64,000 bases of DNA from Isoptericola halotolerans (GTDB lineage Bacteria > Actinomycetota > Actinomycetes > Actinomycetales > Cellulomonadaceae). The notes under the pieces were generated by a model that was not told the DNA's origin, made no database searches, and saw only the letters and a list, made by a program, of their open reading frames with translations. The DNA lies in assembly GCF_013149785.1 (NCBI RefSeq), contig NZ_JABEZU010000004.1, positions 209,930-273,929 of the forward strand, given 5' to 3'. The stretch's first letter is position 1. Each line of letters opens with the position of its first letter. The position numbers were made by a program, and so were the translations under genes. Positions 1-8,392 of the stretch are shown in pieces.

Positions 1-1452
1 CCCTTCGACACCGGGGTCGTCGAGGCGTCGACCCTCGCGGCGGCTCTGCTGGCGCGGGCCGCGGCGCCGTCGGCCGGCGCCGACGACCCCGGGCGGCTCG
101 TGGAGGTCCCGACGACCTACGACGGCGCGGATCTCGACGACGTCGCCGCCCACCTCGGGTGGAGCCGCGCCGAGGTGGTGCGCCGGCACGCCGCCGCGGG
201 CTGGACCGTCGGCTTCATGGGGTTCGCCCCCGGTTTCGGGTACCTGGTGGGGGACGACCCGGGTCTCGTCGTGCCGCGGCGCCCGTCCCCGCGCACGCGT
301 GTCCCCACGGGGTCGGTGGCGCTCGCCGGCGAGTACTCCGGCGTCTACCCGCGCGCGAGCCCCGGCGGGTGGCAGCTGGTCGGCCGCACCGACGTCGCTG
401 CCTGGGACGTCCGGCGCGACCCGCCGTCCCTGTGGGTCCCCGGCGACCACGTCCGTTTCGTGGCGGTGCGGGAGTCGGTGCGAGGCGCCCGCGCGGTCGG
501 CACGTCCGGCTCCGCTCGGCAGCTCGAGGTGCCGAACGGAGCCGGACGTGCCGAGCGGAGCGGGCTGGAGGTGGTGGACCCGGGGCTGCAGACCCTCGTC
601 CAGGACCTCGGCCGCCCCGGGCACGGCGACCTCGGCGTCACGGCCTCCGGTGCCGCCGACCCGCGCAGCCTGCGCGCCGCCGCACGAGCCGTCGGGAACG
701 CGGCCGAGGCCGCCTGCCTGGAGACGCTCGGCGGGCTGCGGCTCCGCGCGCACGGGCCGTGCGTCGTCGCCGTGACGGGCGCAACCGGCCCCCTGCTGGT
801 GACGACCGGCGCCGGCACCGTCCGTGAGCCGGCACGCGGCCGACCGTTCCCCCTGGCCGACGGCGACGAACTGACCGTCGGGATGCCGCCGCGCGGCCTG
901 CGGTCCTACGTGGCGCTGCGCGGGGGCCTCGACGTCCCCCCGGTGCTGGGGTCGCGCGCCACCGACGTGCTCGCCGTCCTCGGACCGGACCCCGCGCACC
1001 GCGGCACGTTCCTCCCCGCCGCCGGGGCGGCGTCGTCGGCCGTGGCGGTCGACGACGTCGGAGGGCCCGACCCGCAGGAGCTGCCCGCCCCGGGCGAGAC
1101 GGTGACCCTGCGGGCCACGCTCGGCCCGCGCGACGACTGGTTCACCCCCGCAGCACGGCAGGTGCTCACCTCCCAGGTCTGGGAGGTCACGCCACGGTCC
1201 GACCGCATCGGGCTGCGCCTGGCCGGCGCCGTCCCGCTGGAGCGCGAGCCCGCCGCGCAGCACGCCGAGCTGCCGAGCGAGGGGTGCGTCACCGGAGCGC
1301 TGCAGGTCCCGCCCGACGGGCAGCCCGTCCTGCTCCTGACCGACCACCCGCTCACCGGGGGCTACCCCGTCGTCGCCGCGGTGTCGTCGAGGGACCTGTG
1401 GCGGCTCGGCCAGGTTCCCCCCGGGGCACGGCTGCGCTTCCGTGTGACGTGA
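1..1452 (+). CDS. 5-oxoprolinase subunits B and C fused (PxpB-PxpC / KipI-KipA type), N-terminus cut off by window
   Basis: The reading frame is open to base 1, so the true start lies outside. The first part (to about residue 160) matches the carboxyltransferase subdomain C/D (KipI/PxpB, allophanate hydrolase subunit 1), with the typical GFMGFAPGFGYL stretch and P-R-P..R..VP..SV.....SGVYP. From about residue 185 it matches the subdomain A/B family (PxpC/KipA), beginning LEVVDPGLQTLVQDLGR and ending with PLTGGYPV. Such proteins form the ATP-dependent 5-oxoproline hydrolase with a LamB/YcsF partner (PxpA), which is not in the window. In most bacteria B and C are separate, so this is a fusion. 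The hinge between the two domains is encoded by a DNA palindrome (498-553). The family call is firm; the exact substrate is inferred. Confidence 0.85.
   Translation, partial: PFDTGVVEASTLAAALLARAAAPSAGADDPGRLVEVPTTYDGADLDDVAAHLGWSRAEVVRRHAAAGWTVGFMGFAPGFGYLVGDDPGLVVPRRPSPRTRVPTGSVALAGEYSGVYPRASPGGWQLVGRTDVAAWDVRRDPPSLWVPGDHVRFVAVRESVRGARAVGTSGSARQLEVPNGAGRAERSGLEVVDPGLQTLVQDLGRPGHGDLGVTASGAADPRSLRAAARAVGNAAEAACLETLGGLRLRAHGPCVVAVTGATGPLLVTTGAGTVREPARGRPFPLADGDELTVGMPPRGLRSYVALRGGLDVPPVLGSRATDVLAVLGPDPAHRGTFLPAAGAASSAVAVDDVGGPDPQELPAPGETVTLRATLGPRDDWFTPAARQVLTSQVWEVTPRSDRIGLRLAGAVPLEREPAAQHAELPSEGCVTGALQVPPDGQPVLLLTDHPLTGGYPVVAAVSSRDLWRLGQVPPGARLRFRVT
498..553. repeat. 56-bp imperfect palindrome inside the oxoprolinase fusion gene
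   Basis: A 17-bp perfect inverted repeat (498-514 against 537-553, starting CGGCACGTCCGGCTCCG) encloses a second short inverted repeat (TCGGCA/TGCCGA). It is read in frame and encodes the low-complexity hinge between the two enzyme domains. It could be an inserted palindromic element or a selected RNA hairpin. Confidence 0.7.
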
Positions 1453-1527
1453 GTGTGCGCAAGATCTCCACCAACTCTGTGGTGGCGACCACACACAAAG
1501 CACGACGCCCCAGGCAGGATAGGGCCC

Positions 1528-1998
1528 ATGACGTCGATGACGACCAGCACCTCCACCGGTCGAGCACCGGGCCGCGCCGCCGCGGCAGGTCTGCTCGCCG
1601 TGACCCTCACCCTCGGCGCCTGCTCCGTGCCCGACGACGTCGAGCGGCACATCGCCGATGCCCAGGTCCAGGCCGAGAGCCTCGACGCCGACCTTCAGCA
1701 GCTCGCGGACCAGACCTCCGAGCTCACCTCCGGACTCGGGGAGGACGTCACGCACGCCGTCGACTCAGCACAGGCCGCCACCGACGAGGCGCTCACCGCG
1801 CTCGACAAGGCCGCCGACTCCTCGGACAGCGCGGTCGTGGCGCTCGCTGACGCCCAGGTCGCGCTCGAGGCAGCCTCTGCCGAGCTCCACCACGTGATCG
1901 AGCACGCCGACACGACCCCCGAGGTCGCCGCAGCCCTCACCGAGCTGCAGGAGCAGATCAACGCGCTGCGCGGGCAGACGGAGGACGCGAGCGAGTAG
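1528..1998 (+). CDS. Small secreted lipoprotein, helical
   Basis: Of 156 residues, the N-terminal region is basic, followed by a hydrophobic stretch and a lipobox LGACS at about residues 28-32, so the protein should be lipid-anchored outside the membrane. The mature part is almost entirely alpha-helical heptad-like sequence rich in Ala, Asp, Gln and Glu, suggesting a coiled coil. I chose the ATG at 1528 because the signal peptide starts there; an in-frame ATG-like start at 1453 would add a non-signal leader. No family is recognised. It is followed by a hairpin terminator and stands apart from the oxoprolinase gene by 75 bp. Function unknown. Confidence 0.7.
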   Translation: MTSMTTSTSTGRAPGRAAAAGLLAVTLTLGACSVPDDVERHIADAQVQAESLDADLQQLADQTSELTSGLGEDVTHAVDSAQAATDEALTALDKAADSSDSAVVALADAQVALEAASAELHHVIEHADTTPEVAAALTELQEQINALRGQTEDASE

Positions 1999-2028
1999 CG
2001 TCCCGACCCGGGCGCCCGGCTCGGCGCA

Positions 2029-2081
2029 GACCGACGGCCCCTGGCCCGTGGAGCGCATCCACGAGCCGGGGGCCGTCGGTC
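2029..2081. terminator. Hairpin terminator between convergent genes
   Basis: The arm starting GACCGACGGCCCC pairs with the arm ending GGGGCCGTCGGTC, with a few internal mismatches and a 7-nt loop. It lies between the ends of the lipoprotein gene (1998) and the minus-strand glycosidase gene (2089), so it can serve both. Confidence 0.7.
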
Positions 2082-2088
2082 GTCGGCC

Positions 2089-5037
2089 CTAGGGCTTCGC
2101 CTTGGGCCCGATGGTGAACTCGACGACCGTCACGTTCCCCGCGACGTCGAGCACCTCGAGGACGTTCTGCCCCCGCTGCGCACCGAACCGGCCCGGCACC
2201 ACGACGTCGAGGTCGTGGTCGGTCACGCCTGCCAGGTCGTGGACGGTCCCGTTGAGCGAGAACCGGTCCAGCCCCTCGCTGCTGTGCAGCGCGAACGACA
2301 CCTTGCGGTACGTGCCGTCCTCGCCGACGGTGTACCGGGCACCGTCCTTGACCTCCACCGTCGGCGCCTCCGTGCCGCCGTCGGCGCCGTCGTTGGTGAC
2401 GGACAGCACCAGCGGTGCCAGCGTGAGCTGGTCGAGGTTCGGGGCCCACCCGGTGGCGTTGCCGAGCGTGAGGGCGCCGTCGTCCGTCACGAGGTCGAGC
2501 GGGACGGTGTGCGTCCAGAACCCCTGCCACGAGTAGTTGTGGCGGTAGGCACCCCGGGTGGTGCCGCCCCCCTCCTCGCCGATGTCGAGGAACCGGGTGA
2601 CCACGTCCGTGTTGTACGGGTGCCCGGTGTTGACCTCGGCGTTGGCGTAGCGGGCCACGAAGTTGTACGCGCCGGTCGGCACGTCGTCCGGACGCTGCCA
2701 GACGGCACGGCTGTCCGGGCCGCCGCCGAGCCAGCCGACCACCTCGCCGGAGACGTTCGTCGGCTCGGCGACCTCGTCGACCCGCGCACCGCCCTGCAGC
2801 TCCAGCGCCTCCTCGGCCTCGACCGTGACCACCGCGGTGTCGGCGTCCGTGGCGCGGACCGTGGTCACGGAGGTGAGGTCGACCGCGCCCTGCGCCCGCA
2901 CCGTGACCTCGCTGATGCCCTGTGCCAGGTGGACGCGAGCCGTGGAGCTCCAGCGCCCTGCGCCCGTCGCCGCCAGGCCGTCGACCGCTCTGCGGTTCAC
3001 CTCCAGCGAGAGGTCGGTGGCCTGCGACGACGCGTAGCCCACGGTGAGGTCGTGGTAGCCGGTCTCCCGGACGGCGACGTAGAAGGTGGCCGCGTCGCCC
3101 TCGTCCAGGCGCACGTCACCGGCGTCGGCCTGCCCGGCCGGCTCGCCGAACAGCACCGACCCGCCGTCCAGCCGGGCCAGGTGCGCGGGGTAGACCCCGG
3201 TGTCCGGGCCGTCGACCCGGGTCAGCTCGAACCTGTCGACGGTCACGTTCGATCCGGGCAGGGTCGTGGTCCCGTCGATGCTGGTGCGCCACGACAGCTC
3301 CCGCGTGCCCTCCTCCAGGTCGAGCAGCACCTCGGAGGCGCCGCGGTAGCGGGCGTTGAACCCGGCCTCGTGCTGGACGGTCGCGGCGTGCTCGCCGTCC
3401 ACGAACAGCGCGTTGCGACCCGCCGTGGTCGTGCCGACCACCGCGCGCAGCCGGTAGGTGCCCGTGGTGGGCACGTCGACGTCCCAGGTCAGGGACGAGC
3501 TCGCGGAGGACAGGCCGCTCACGTCGTGCTGGCGCGACGCGGCGAACGTCCAGGCGTCGTCGGCCGGCTGGTGGTCGACCTGGACGCCCTGGAGCGTGGT
3601 GTCCTCCGCCTCGATGGTGGCGCGCCACGCCGTGGCGGGCTCGGGCTGCTCGGCCAGCGGCGGAGTGACGACCACCTGGAAGGCCGAGTGGCGGTCGTCG
3701 TGGGGGACGGCCACCTGGATCGTGCCGTCCTGCACCTCGACGCGCTCGGTGGCGACCACCGGCGGGTTCAGGGCAGCACCCTCCTGGCCCGACCACTCGG
3801 CCTCGCGCACCTGGACGTCCACCACGGCGCCGAAGACCTCCTCGTCGAGCCCGCTGATGTCCACCCGGACGTCCTTGCTGCCTCCGCCGAGCAGCACCGT
3901 CGCCTGCCGGCGCTCGGTGTCGAGGGTGGCCGTCGCCTGGAGCGTGTCGACGGCGTCCAGCGCGGGCGGGGTGACCTCGACGGTGTCGCCGGTGAGGTCG
4001 GCGTACCACTTGAGCAGCCACCACGCGCCGTTGGCCTCGTTGGTCCTGGCCATGTTGTCGTTCAGGTTCCCCGCGAACGTCCAGTAGGCCGTCTGCGCGT
4101 CGACCTTCTCGTCCTCGAACATCGAGATCCACTGCACGAGCTGACCGGGCACCGACATGTCCCGGCGCATCGCGTACTCGGTGATGTTGACCGGCAGCGG
4201 TCCGACCCCGACCTCCTGCTCGATCTGGCGGAACTCCGCCAGGTGGGACCGGAAGGTCGCGAGGTTGTCCACACCCAGCTCGTGCCAGGTCCAGATGTCC
4301 GGCAGCGTGTCGGTCTCCTTGCCGTGCTGGAGGATCTCTCGTGTGCTGCCCCCGTGCCACCAGGCGTCACCGGGCCCGGCGATGCGCGCCTCCGGGTAGA
4401 TCTCCTTGATCGTCCGGTAGGCCGCGACCCAGTCCTCGAGGAAGTGGTCGCGCATCTCCGACCAGTTGCCGTACCAGTTGATGCCGTCCGGTTCGTTGAA
4501 CGGCGTGAAGACGTACCCCTCCGGATACTCCGACTCCTCGACGATGTGGGTGACCACGGTGCGCACGATCTCGAGGTAGCTCTCGAAGTCCTCGGGACGC
4601 TGCCCACCGTTGTAGGGCCAGTCCGGGTAGTAGTCCTGGATGTTGACCATCAGGTACTCCCCGCCGTTCTCGAAGAACGAGCGCTCCACCTCCAGTGGGT
4701 CGCCGTTGGGGTGCTGCTCGCCGTACGGCGCCTTCTGCGTGACGTTCGTGGGGCGGGCGCCGGCGATGATCGCGTCCGTCGGGGCGCCGTCGTCGCCCAG
4801 CCCGTAGAGCATGCCGGACGCACCCCCCTGGACGGCACCCGTCGAGGTCGACAGGTCGACGCCGAGCACCTCGACGTCGGCGGCGGTCGCTGATCCTGAG
4901 GTGATGGCCACGAGACCCGTGGCTACCATCATCGCGGCGGTCGCGCCCGCAGCGGCGCGCCGCCAGGGCGGCGTCGGGCCCTGTCGATGGCTGCCCTGTC
5001 GGTGGCTGCTGTGTGCCGTGCTGCTGTGGTCCTGCAT
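2089..5037 (-). CDS. Secreted clan GH-A glycoside hydrolase with C-terminal binding and beta-sandwich modules (paralog 1)
   Basis: The protein has 982 residues. A signal peptide covers about residues 1-50 (basic start, hydrophobic run, ATAADV). The catalytic (beta/alpha)8-type region follows, with the clan GH-A hallmarks FNEP (putative acid/base Glu182) and NITEYA (putative nucleophile Glu287). CBM35/CBM6-like jelly-roll segments follow (about residues 465-830), then a short beta-rich tail. The family resembles GH39-like enzymes, but I cannot assign a GH number safely. The ATG at 5037 sits 5 nt after AAGGAG; a GTG two codons upstream is too close to it. It is the last gene of locus A, after the sugar-binding lipoprotein. 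Two relatives lie at 53330-57289 and 57393-60134. It probably attacks an extracellular plant glycan whose oligosaccharides the adjacent transporter imports. Confidence 0.75.
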   Translation of the reverse strand: MQDHSSTAHSSHRQGSHRQGPTPPWRRAAAGATAAMMVATGLVAITSGSATAADVEVLGVDLSTSTGAVQGGASGMLYGLGDDGAPTDAIIAGARPTNVTQKAPYGEQHPNGDPLEVERSFFENGGEYLMVNIQDYYPDWPYNGGQRPEDFESYLEIVRTVVTHIVEESEYPEGYVFTPFNEPDGINWYGNWSEMRDHFLEDWVAAYRTIKEIYPEARIAGPGDAWWHGGSTREILQHGKETDTLPDIWTWHELGVDNLATFRSHLAEFRQIEQEVGVGPLPVNITEYAMRRDMSVPGQLVQWISMFEDEKVDAQTAYWTFAGNLNDNMARTNEANGAWWLLKWYADLTGDTVEVTPPALDAVDTLQATATLDTERRQATVLLGGGSKDVRVDISGLDEEVFGAVVDVQVREAEWSGQEGAALNPPVVATERVEVQDGTIQVAVPHDDRHSAFQVVVTPPLAEQPEPATAWRATIEAEDTTLQGVQVDHQPADDAWTFAASRQHDVSGLSSASSSLTWDVDVPTTGTYRLRAVVGTTTAGRNALFVDGEHAATVQHEAGFNARYRGASEVLLDLEEGTRELSWRTSIDGTTTLPGSNVTVDRFELTRVDGPDTGVYPAHLARLDGGSVLFGEPAGQADAGDVRLDEGDAATFYVAVRETGYHDLTVGYASSQATDLSLEVNRRAVDGLAATGAGRWSSTARVHLAQGISEVTVRAQGAVDLTSVTTVRATDADTAVVTVEAEEALELQGGARVDEVAEPTNVSGEVVGWLGGGPDSRAVWQRPDDVPTGAYNFVARYANAEVNTGHPYNTDVVTRFLDIGEEGGGTTRGAYRHNYSWQGFWTHTVPLDLVTDDGALTLGNATGWAPNLDQLTLAPLVLSVTNDGADGGTEAPTVEVKDGARYTVGEDGTYRKVSFALHSSEGLDRFSLNGTVHDLAGVTDHDLDVVVPGRFGAQRGQNVLEVLDVAGNVTVVEFTIGPKAKP

Positions 5038-5086
5038 CGTCACTCCTTCGTGAGTCAGGGATCTGCTGGCGGTGGGACGGTCGGTG

Positions 5087-6424
5087 TCAGTCCTCGAGCA
5101 GGGCGTTGATCGAGTCGTTCGCGGCGGTGAGCGACGAGGCGTCGGTGTTGCCGAGGTAGATGTCCTCCAGCGCCACCGAGGCGATGGCGTTGACCTCGCC
5201 GGAGTGCAGGGTGATGGGGGCCAGGAAGGTCCGGCCCTCCTCCTCGTAGCTGAAGAACGCGGAGACGTCCCAGCCCTTCTCGTCGAACGCGGCCAGGGCG
5301 TTCTCGGCAGACCCGGGGATCGCCGGGAAGACGACGGCGTGCTCCGCGACGACGTCCTGGCACTCGCTGGAGCCGAGGTACTTCACCCACTCCCAGGCGG
5401 CCGCCTGCTTCGAGGAGGAGGCGCTGATGGAGTCGGCGACCCCGTTGAAGATCGAGGCGCGCTCGCCGGTCGGGCCGACGGGCCCGGGTGCGATGCCGAC
5501 GTCGACGCCGTCCAGCTCCATGAACGAGCCGGTGGCCCAGGAGCCGTTCGTGCCCATGGCGACCTTGCCGGAGCCGAGCTGCGTCGGGGTCTCGTCGGAG
5601 AAGACGCCGGCGGAGGGCGCATAGCCCTTGTCGGCCAGGCCGTAGAACCAGTCGATCGCCTCCTGGAGCTGCGGGTCGTCGAACCGGTACTGCGTGCCCC
5701 ACGGGTTGCTGTCGAGGTAGTCCCAGTCGAGGGAGCCGGTGAAGTTGGCCCACTGCATCTGCCCGGTCTCCTCGAAGTTCGGGTTGATGCCCATCCCGTA
5801 CACCGCGACGCTGGAGGCGTCGAAGCCCTCCTCGTCACCGCGCACCCCGTTGGTGTCGACGGTGAGACGTGCCACGACGTCCTCGAACGTCCCGCCGTCC
5901 TGGGGGTTCCAGTCGGCCGTCCAGAGGTCCTCGGCAGTGAGCCCGGCGTCGGCCAGCATCTCGGTGTTGTAGAAGAAGGCGGTGGTGTCCCAGTCCTTGG
6001 GCAGCCCGTAGGTGGAGCCGTCCACGTACTGCCAGGGCTCGAGGAGGCCGTCGGCGTAGACACCGGTGTCGAACGCGTCGGCCTGGATCATCTCGTCCAG
6101 CGCGACGACCTGCCCCTGGGCGGCGAACTCGCCGTACTTGGACAGGTGGTCGACGAAGACGTCGGGGCCGGACCCGCCGACGAACGAGGCGGTGAGCTTG
6201 GTCCAGTAGTCGTCCCAGGCGAACTGCTCGATCTTGACCGAGACGTCCCCGGTCTCGGCGAAGTCCTCGGCGCACGCCTGGTAGGCGGGCAGCTGGTTGG
6301 AGTCCCAGAGCCAGTAGGTGATCTCGCCGGAGGCCTCGTCCCCGGCGGCGCCGTCGCCGCCGGAGCAGGCGCCGAGCGCCAGGACCAAGGATCCTGCCAC
6401 GGCGAGGTGTGCGGTCTTTCGCAT
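5087..6424 (-). CDS. Sugar ABC transporter substrate-binding lipoprotein
   Basis: The 445-residue protein begins MRKTAHLAVAGSLVLALGACSG, a lipoprotein signal with lipobox LGAC. The mature part is a family 1 type extracellular solute-binding protein (ITYWLWDSNQ at the start, W..PQDGGTFEDV, and GTNGSW in the second lobe). It captures an oligosaccharide for the two permeases encoded just upstream (6487-7446 and 7454-8392). The ATG at 6424 follows GAAAGGGA at good spacing. An in-frame extension upstream is the tail of another reading frame and lacks a signal. The ligand is unknown; the neighbouring GH36 suggests alpha-galactosides. Confidence 0.88.
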   Translation of the reverse strand: MRKTAHLAVAGSLVLALGACSGGDGAAGDEASGEITYWLWDSNQLPAYQACAEDFAETGDVSVKIEQFAWDDYWTKLTASFVGGSGPDVFVDHLSKYGEFAAQGQVVALDEMIQADAFDTGVYADGLLEPWQYVDGSTYGLPKDWDTTAFFYNTEMLADAGLTAEDLWTADWNPQDGGTFEDVVARLTVDTNGVRGDEEGFDASSVAVYGMGINPNFEETGQMQWANFTGSLDWDYLDSNPWGTQYRFDDPQLQEAIDWFYGLADKGYAPSAGVFSDETPTQLGSGKVAMGTNGSWATGSFMELDGVDVGIAPGPVGPTGERASIFNGVADSISASSSKQAAAWEWVKYLGSSECQDVVAEHAVVFPAIPGSAENALAAFDEKGWDVSAFFSYEEEGRTFLAPITLHSGEVNAIASVALEDIYLGNTDASSLTAANDSINALLED

Positions 6425-6486
6425 GGTCGTTCCCTTTCGCAGACATCCGCGTCGATGGTGCGGAGATGGTGGTGCGGGCACCGGGG

Positions 6487-7446
6487 TCACTTGATCCCGG
6501 TGAAGCCGATCGAGTTGACGATGCGCCGGGCGAAGAGCCCGAAGAGCAGGAGCATCGGGAGCGCGGCGAGCAGCGTCGCCGCCATGAGGCCGGCCCAGTC
6601 GGGGGCGGACTGCGGCGCCTGGGCGCGGAAGATGCCGAGCGCCAGGGTGAGGACGCGCGAGTCCTCGGACTGGCTGACCAGCAGCGGCCACAGGTAGTCG
6701 TTCCAGGCGGTCATGTACGTGAGGATCGCCAGGGTGGCCACCGCCGGGGACGCCATGGGCAGGATGATCGTGAAGAAGGTGCGGAACCGGCCGGCGCCGT
6801 CGAGCTTCGCGGCTTCCTCGACCTCCACGCTGATCCCCGCGAAGAACTGCCGCAGGAAGAACACCGCGAAGGGCGTCATGATCGTGGTGGGCAGCGCGAT
6901 GCCGGCCAGGGTGTCGAGCAGGCCGAGGTCGCGGATCAGCAGGAAGTTCGGCAGCAGGGTGAAGATCACCGGCACCATGAGCCCGGCGAGGAACACGCTG
7001 TAGACGACGTCGCGTCCCGGCCAGCGCAGCCGCGCGAACGCGTAGGCGGCCATCGCGGAGAAGAAGATCTGCCCGGCGGTGACGAGCGTCGCCACCACGA
7101 CGGAGTTCAGCAGGTACCGCGGGAAGTCGAGCGAGGCGCCCGAGCCGCCGTCGGCCAGGGACTCCGCCGGCGTCGCCAGGCCGAGCGCCCGGCGGAACCC
7201 CTCCGTGCTGAACCCGACCGGCAGCGGGTCGGCCGCCCCGCCGGGCAGCGCCGCGTTGGTCGACAGCGCCGTGCGCAGCATCCAGTAGAAGGGGAACAAC
7301 GTCGCGAGCATGACCAGGACGAGCACGACCCAGCCGAGGACCCTGCCGAGGCCGGGACGGCGGAGGCGACGTCGTCGTCGGGGGGCGCTCGCCGGCGTCA
7401 CGGTGCCGGTGCCGGGCGGTGCGGGCGCTGGTGCGGTGGTGGTCAT
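6487..7446 (-). CDS. Sugar ABC transporter permease, MalG/UgpE type
   Basis: The 319-residue inner-membrane protein has six predicted transmembrane helices after a basic, Pro/Arg-rich cytoplasmic N-terminus. The EAA loop that docks the ATPase reads EAAKLDGAGRFRTFF..I.LP (about residues 205-230), and the C-terminus RRIVNSIGFTGIK is typical of the second permease of CUT1 importers. It lies 7 bp after the partner permease and 62 bp before the binding-protein gene, so the three form one importer. No ATPase gene is nearby, so a shared MsmK-like ATPase must be supplied in trans. Confidence 0.9.
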   Translation of the reverse strand: MTTTAPAPAPPGTGTVTPASAPRRRRRLRRPGLGRVLGWVVLVLVMLATLFPFYWMLRTALSTNAALPGGAADPLPVGFSTEGFRRALGLATPAESLADGGSGASLDFPRYLLNSVVVATLVTAGQIFFSAMAAYAFARLRWPGRDVVYSVFLAGLMVPVIFTLLPNFLLIRDLGLLDTLAGIALPTTIMTPFAVFFLRQFFAGISVEVEEAAKLDGAGRFRTFFTIILPMASPAVATLAILTYMTAWNDYLWPLLVSQSEDSRVLTLALGIFRAQAPQSAPDWAGLMAATLLAALPMLLLFGLFARRIVNSIGFTGIK

Positions 7447-7453
7447 CGGTGCC

Positions 7454-8392
7454 TCACGCCATGTCGTTCTGGTTGGCCCGGGTGGCCCGGAACTGGACGA
7501 TGGAGATCGTCGCGAGGACGACCATGAGCGCCACGGACATCGCCGAGGCGTAGCCGAAGTCGTAGCCGCGGCTGAACGCGACCTCGTAGATGTAGTACTG
7601 GACGACGTTCGACGCGTTCGCGGGGCCGCCCTGGGTGGTGACGGAGACGGTGTCGAACACCTGGAACGAGCCGATCATCGTGACGATGAGGACGAGCCCG
7701 AGGTAGGGCCGCAGCAGCGGCATCGTGATCTCCCGGAACATCCGCAGCTCGGACGCGCCGTCGACGCGACCGGCCTCGTACAGGTTGGCGGGGATGGTCT
7801 GCAGGCCGGCGAAGACCAGCAGCGCGGTGTAGCCGAGGTGCCGCCACACGTTGACCATGGCGATCGTCGGGATGACCAGGGACTGGTCGCCGAAGAACAT
7901 GACCCGGTCCCACCCGAGCCCTTCGACGACCTCGTTGACGAACCCGAGCTGGTAGTCGAGCAGCATCAGGAAGAGCATCGCCGCGACGACGTTCGAGACC
8001 AGGTAGGGCGTCAGGATGATGCCGCGCACGATCATCGACCGGGTCAGGCGGTGCATCAGGACGGCCACCAGGACCGCCAGGACGGTCTGGACGCCGATGT
8101 TGAGCACGACGTACCAGATCGTCACGCGGAACGCGTTCCAGAACACCGGGTCGGCGACCATGCGCTCGTAGTTCGCCAGACCGACGAACCCTCCCGGTTG
8201 GAACGCGGTGGAGTCGGTGAGGCTGAGCCAGATGCCTCGTAGGGTCGGCCACAGCAGGAAGGCGACGAACCCGACGGTCGCGGGCAGGATGAAGACCAGG
8301 GCGGCCGGCAGGTCTCCCAGGCCCTGGAGGCGCCGACGCCGCGTGCCCGGGGACGGGCGGGCCCGCCCGGTCGCTGCGGGGGCGGCGCTCAC
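7454..8392 (-). CDS. Sugar ABC transporter permease, MalF/UgpA type
   Basis: The 312-residue membrane protein has a basic N-terminus and six predicted helices. Its EAA loop is EAGRVDGASELRMFREITMPLLRP in character (about residues 220-243). I chose the GTG at 8392 because it overlaps the GH36 stop codon (GTGA) and starts the first helix region correctly; upstream in-frame codons lie inside the GH36 gene. This overlap indicates translational coupling with GH36. It is the first-permease partner of the gene at 6487-7446. Confidence 0.9.
   Translation of the reverse strand: MSAAPAATGRARPSPGTRRRRLQGLGDLPAALVFILPATVGFVAFLLWPTLRGIWLSLTDSTAFQPGGFVGLANYERMVADPVFWNAFRVTIWYVVLNIGVQTVLAVLVAVLMHRLTRSMIVRGIILTPYLVSNVVAAMLFLMLLDYQLGFVNEVVEGLGWDRVMFFGDQSLVIPTIAMVNVWRHLGYTALLVFAGLQTIPANLYEAGRVDGASELRMFREITMPLLRPYLGLVLIVTMIGSFQVFDTVSVTTQGGPANASNVVQYYIYEVAFSRGYDFGYASAMSVALMVVLATISIVQFRATRANQNDMA

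Noticed and set aside
2215-4893. 892-codon plus-strand ORF opposite the secreted GH-A gene
   Set aside because: It is rich in Val, Gly, Arg, Asp and His with no recognisable domain; the minus-strand frame encodes a signal peptide and clan GH-A motifs. It is an antisense shadow caused by high GC.
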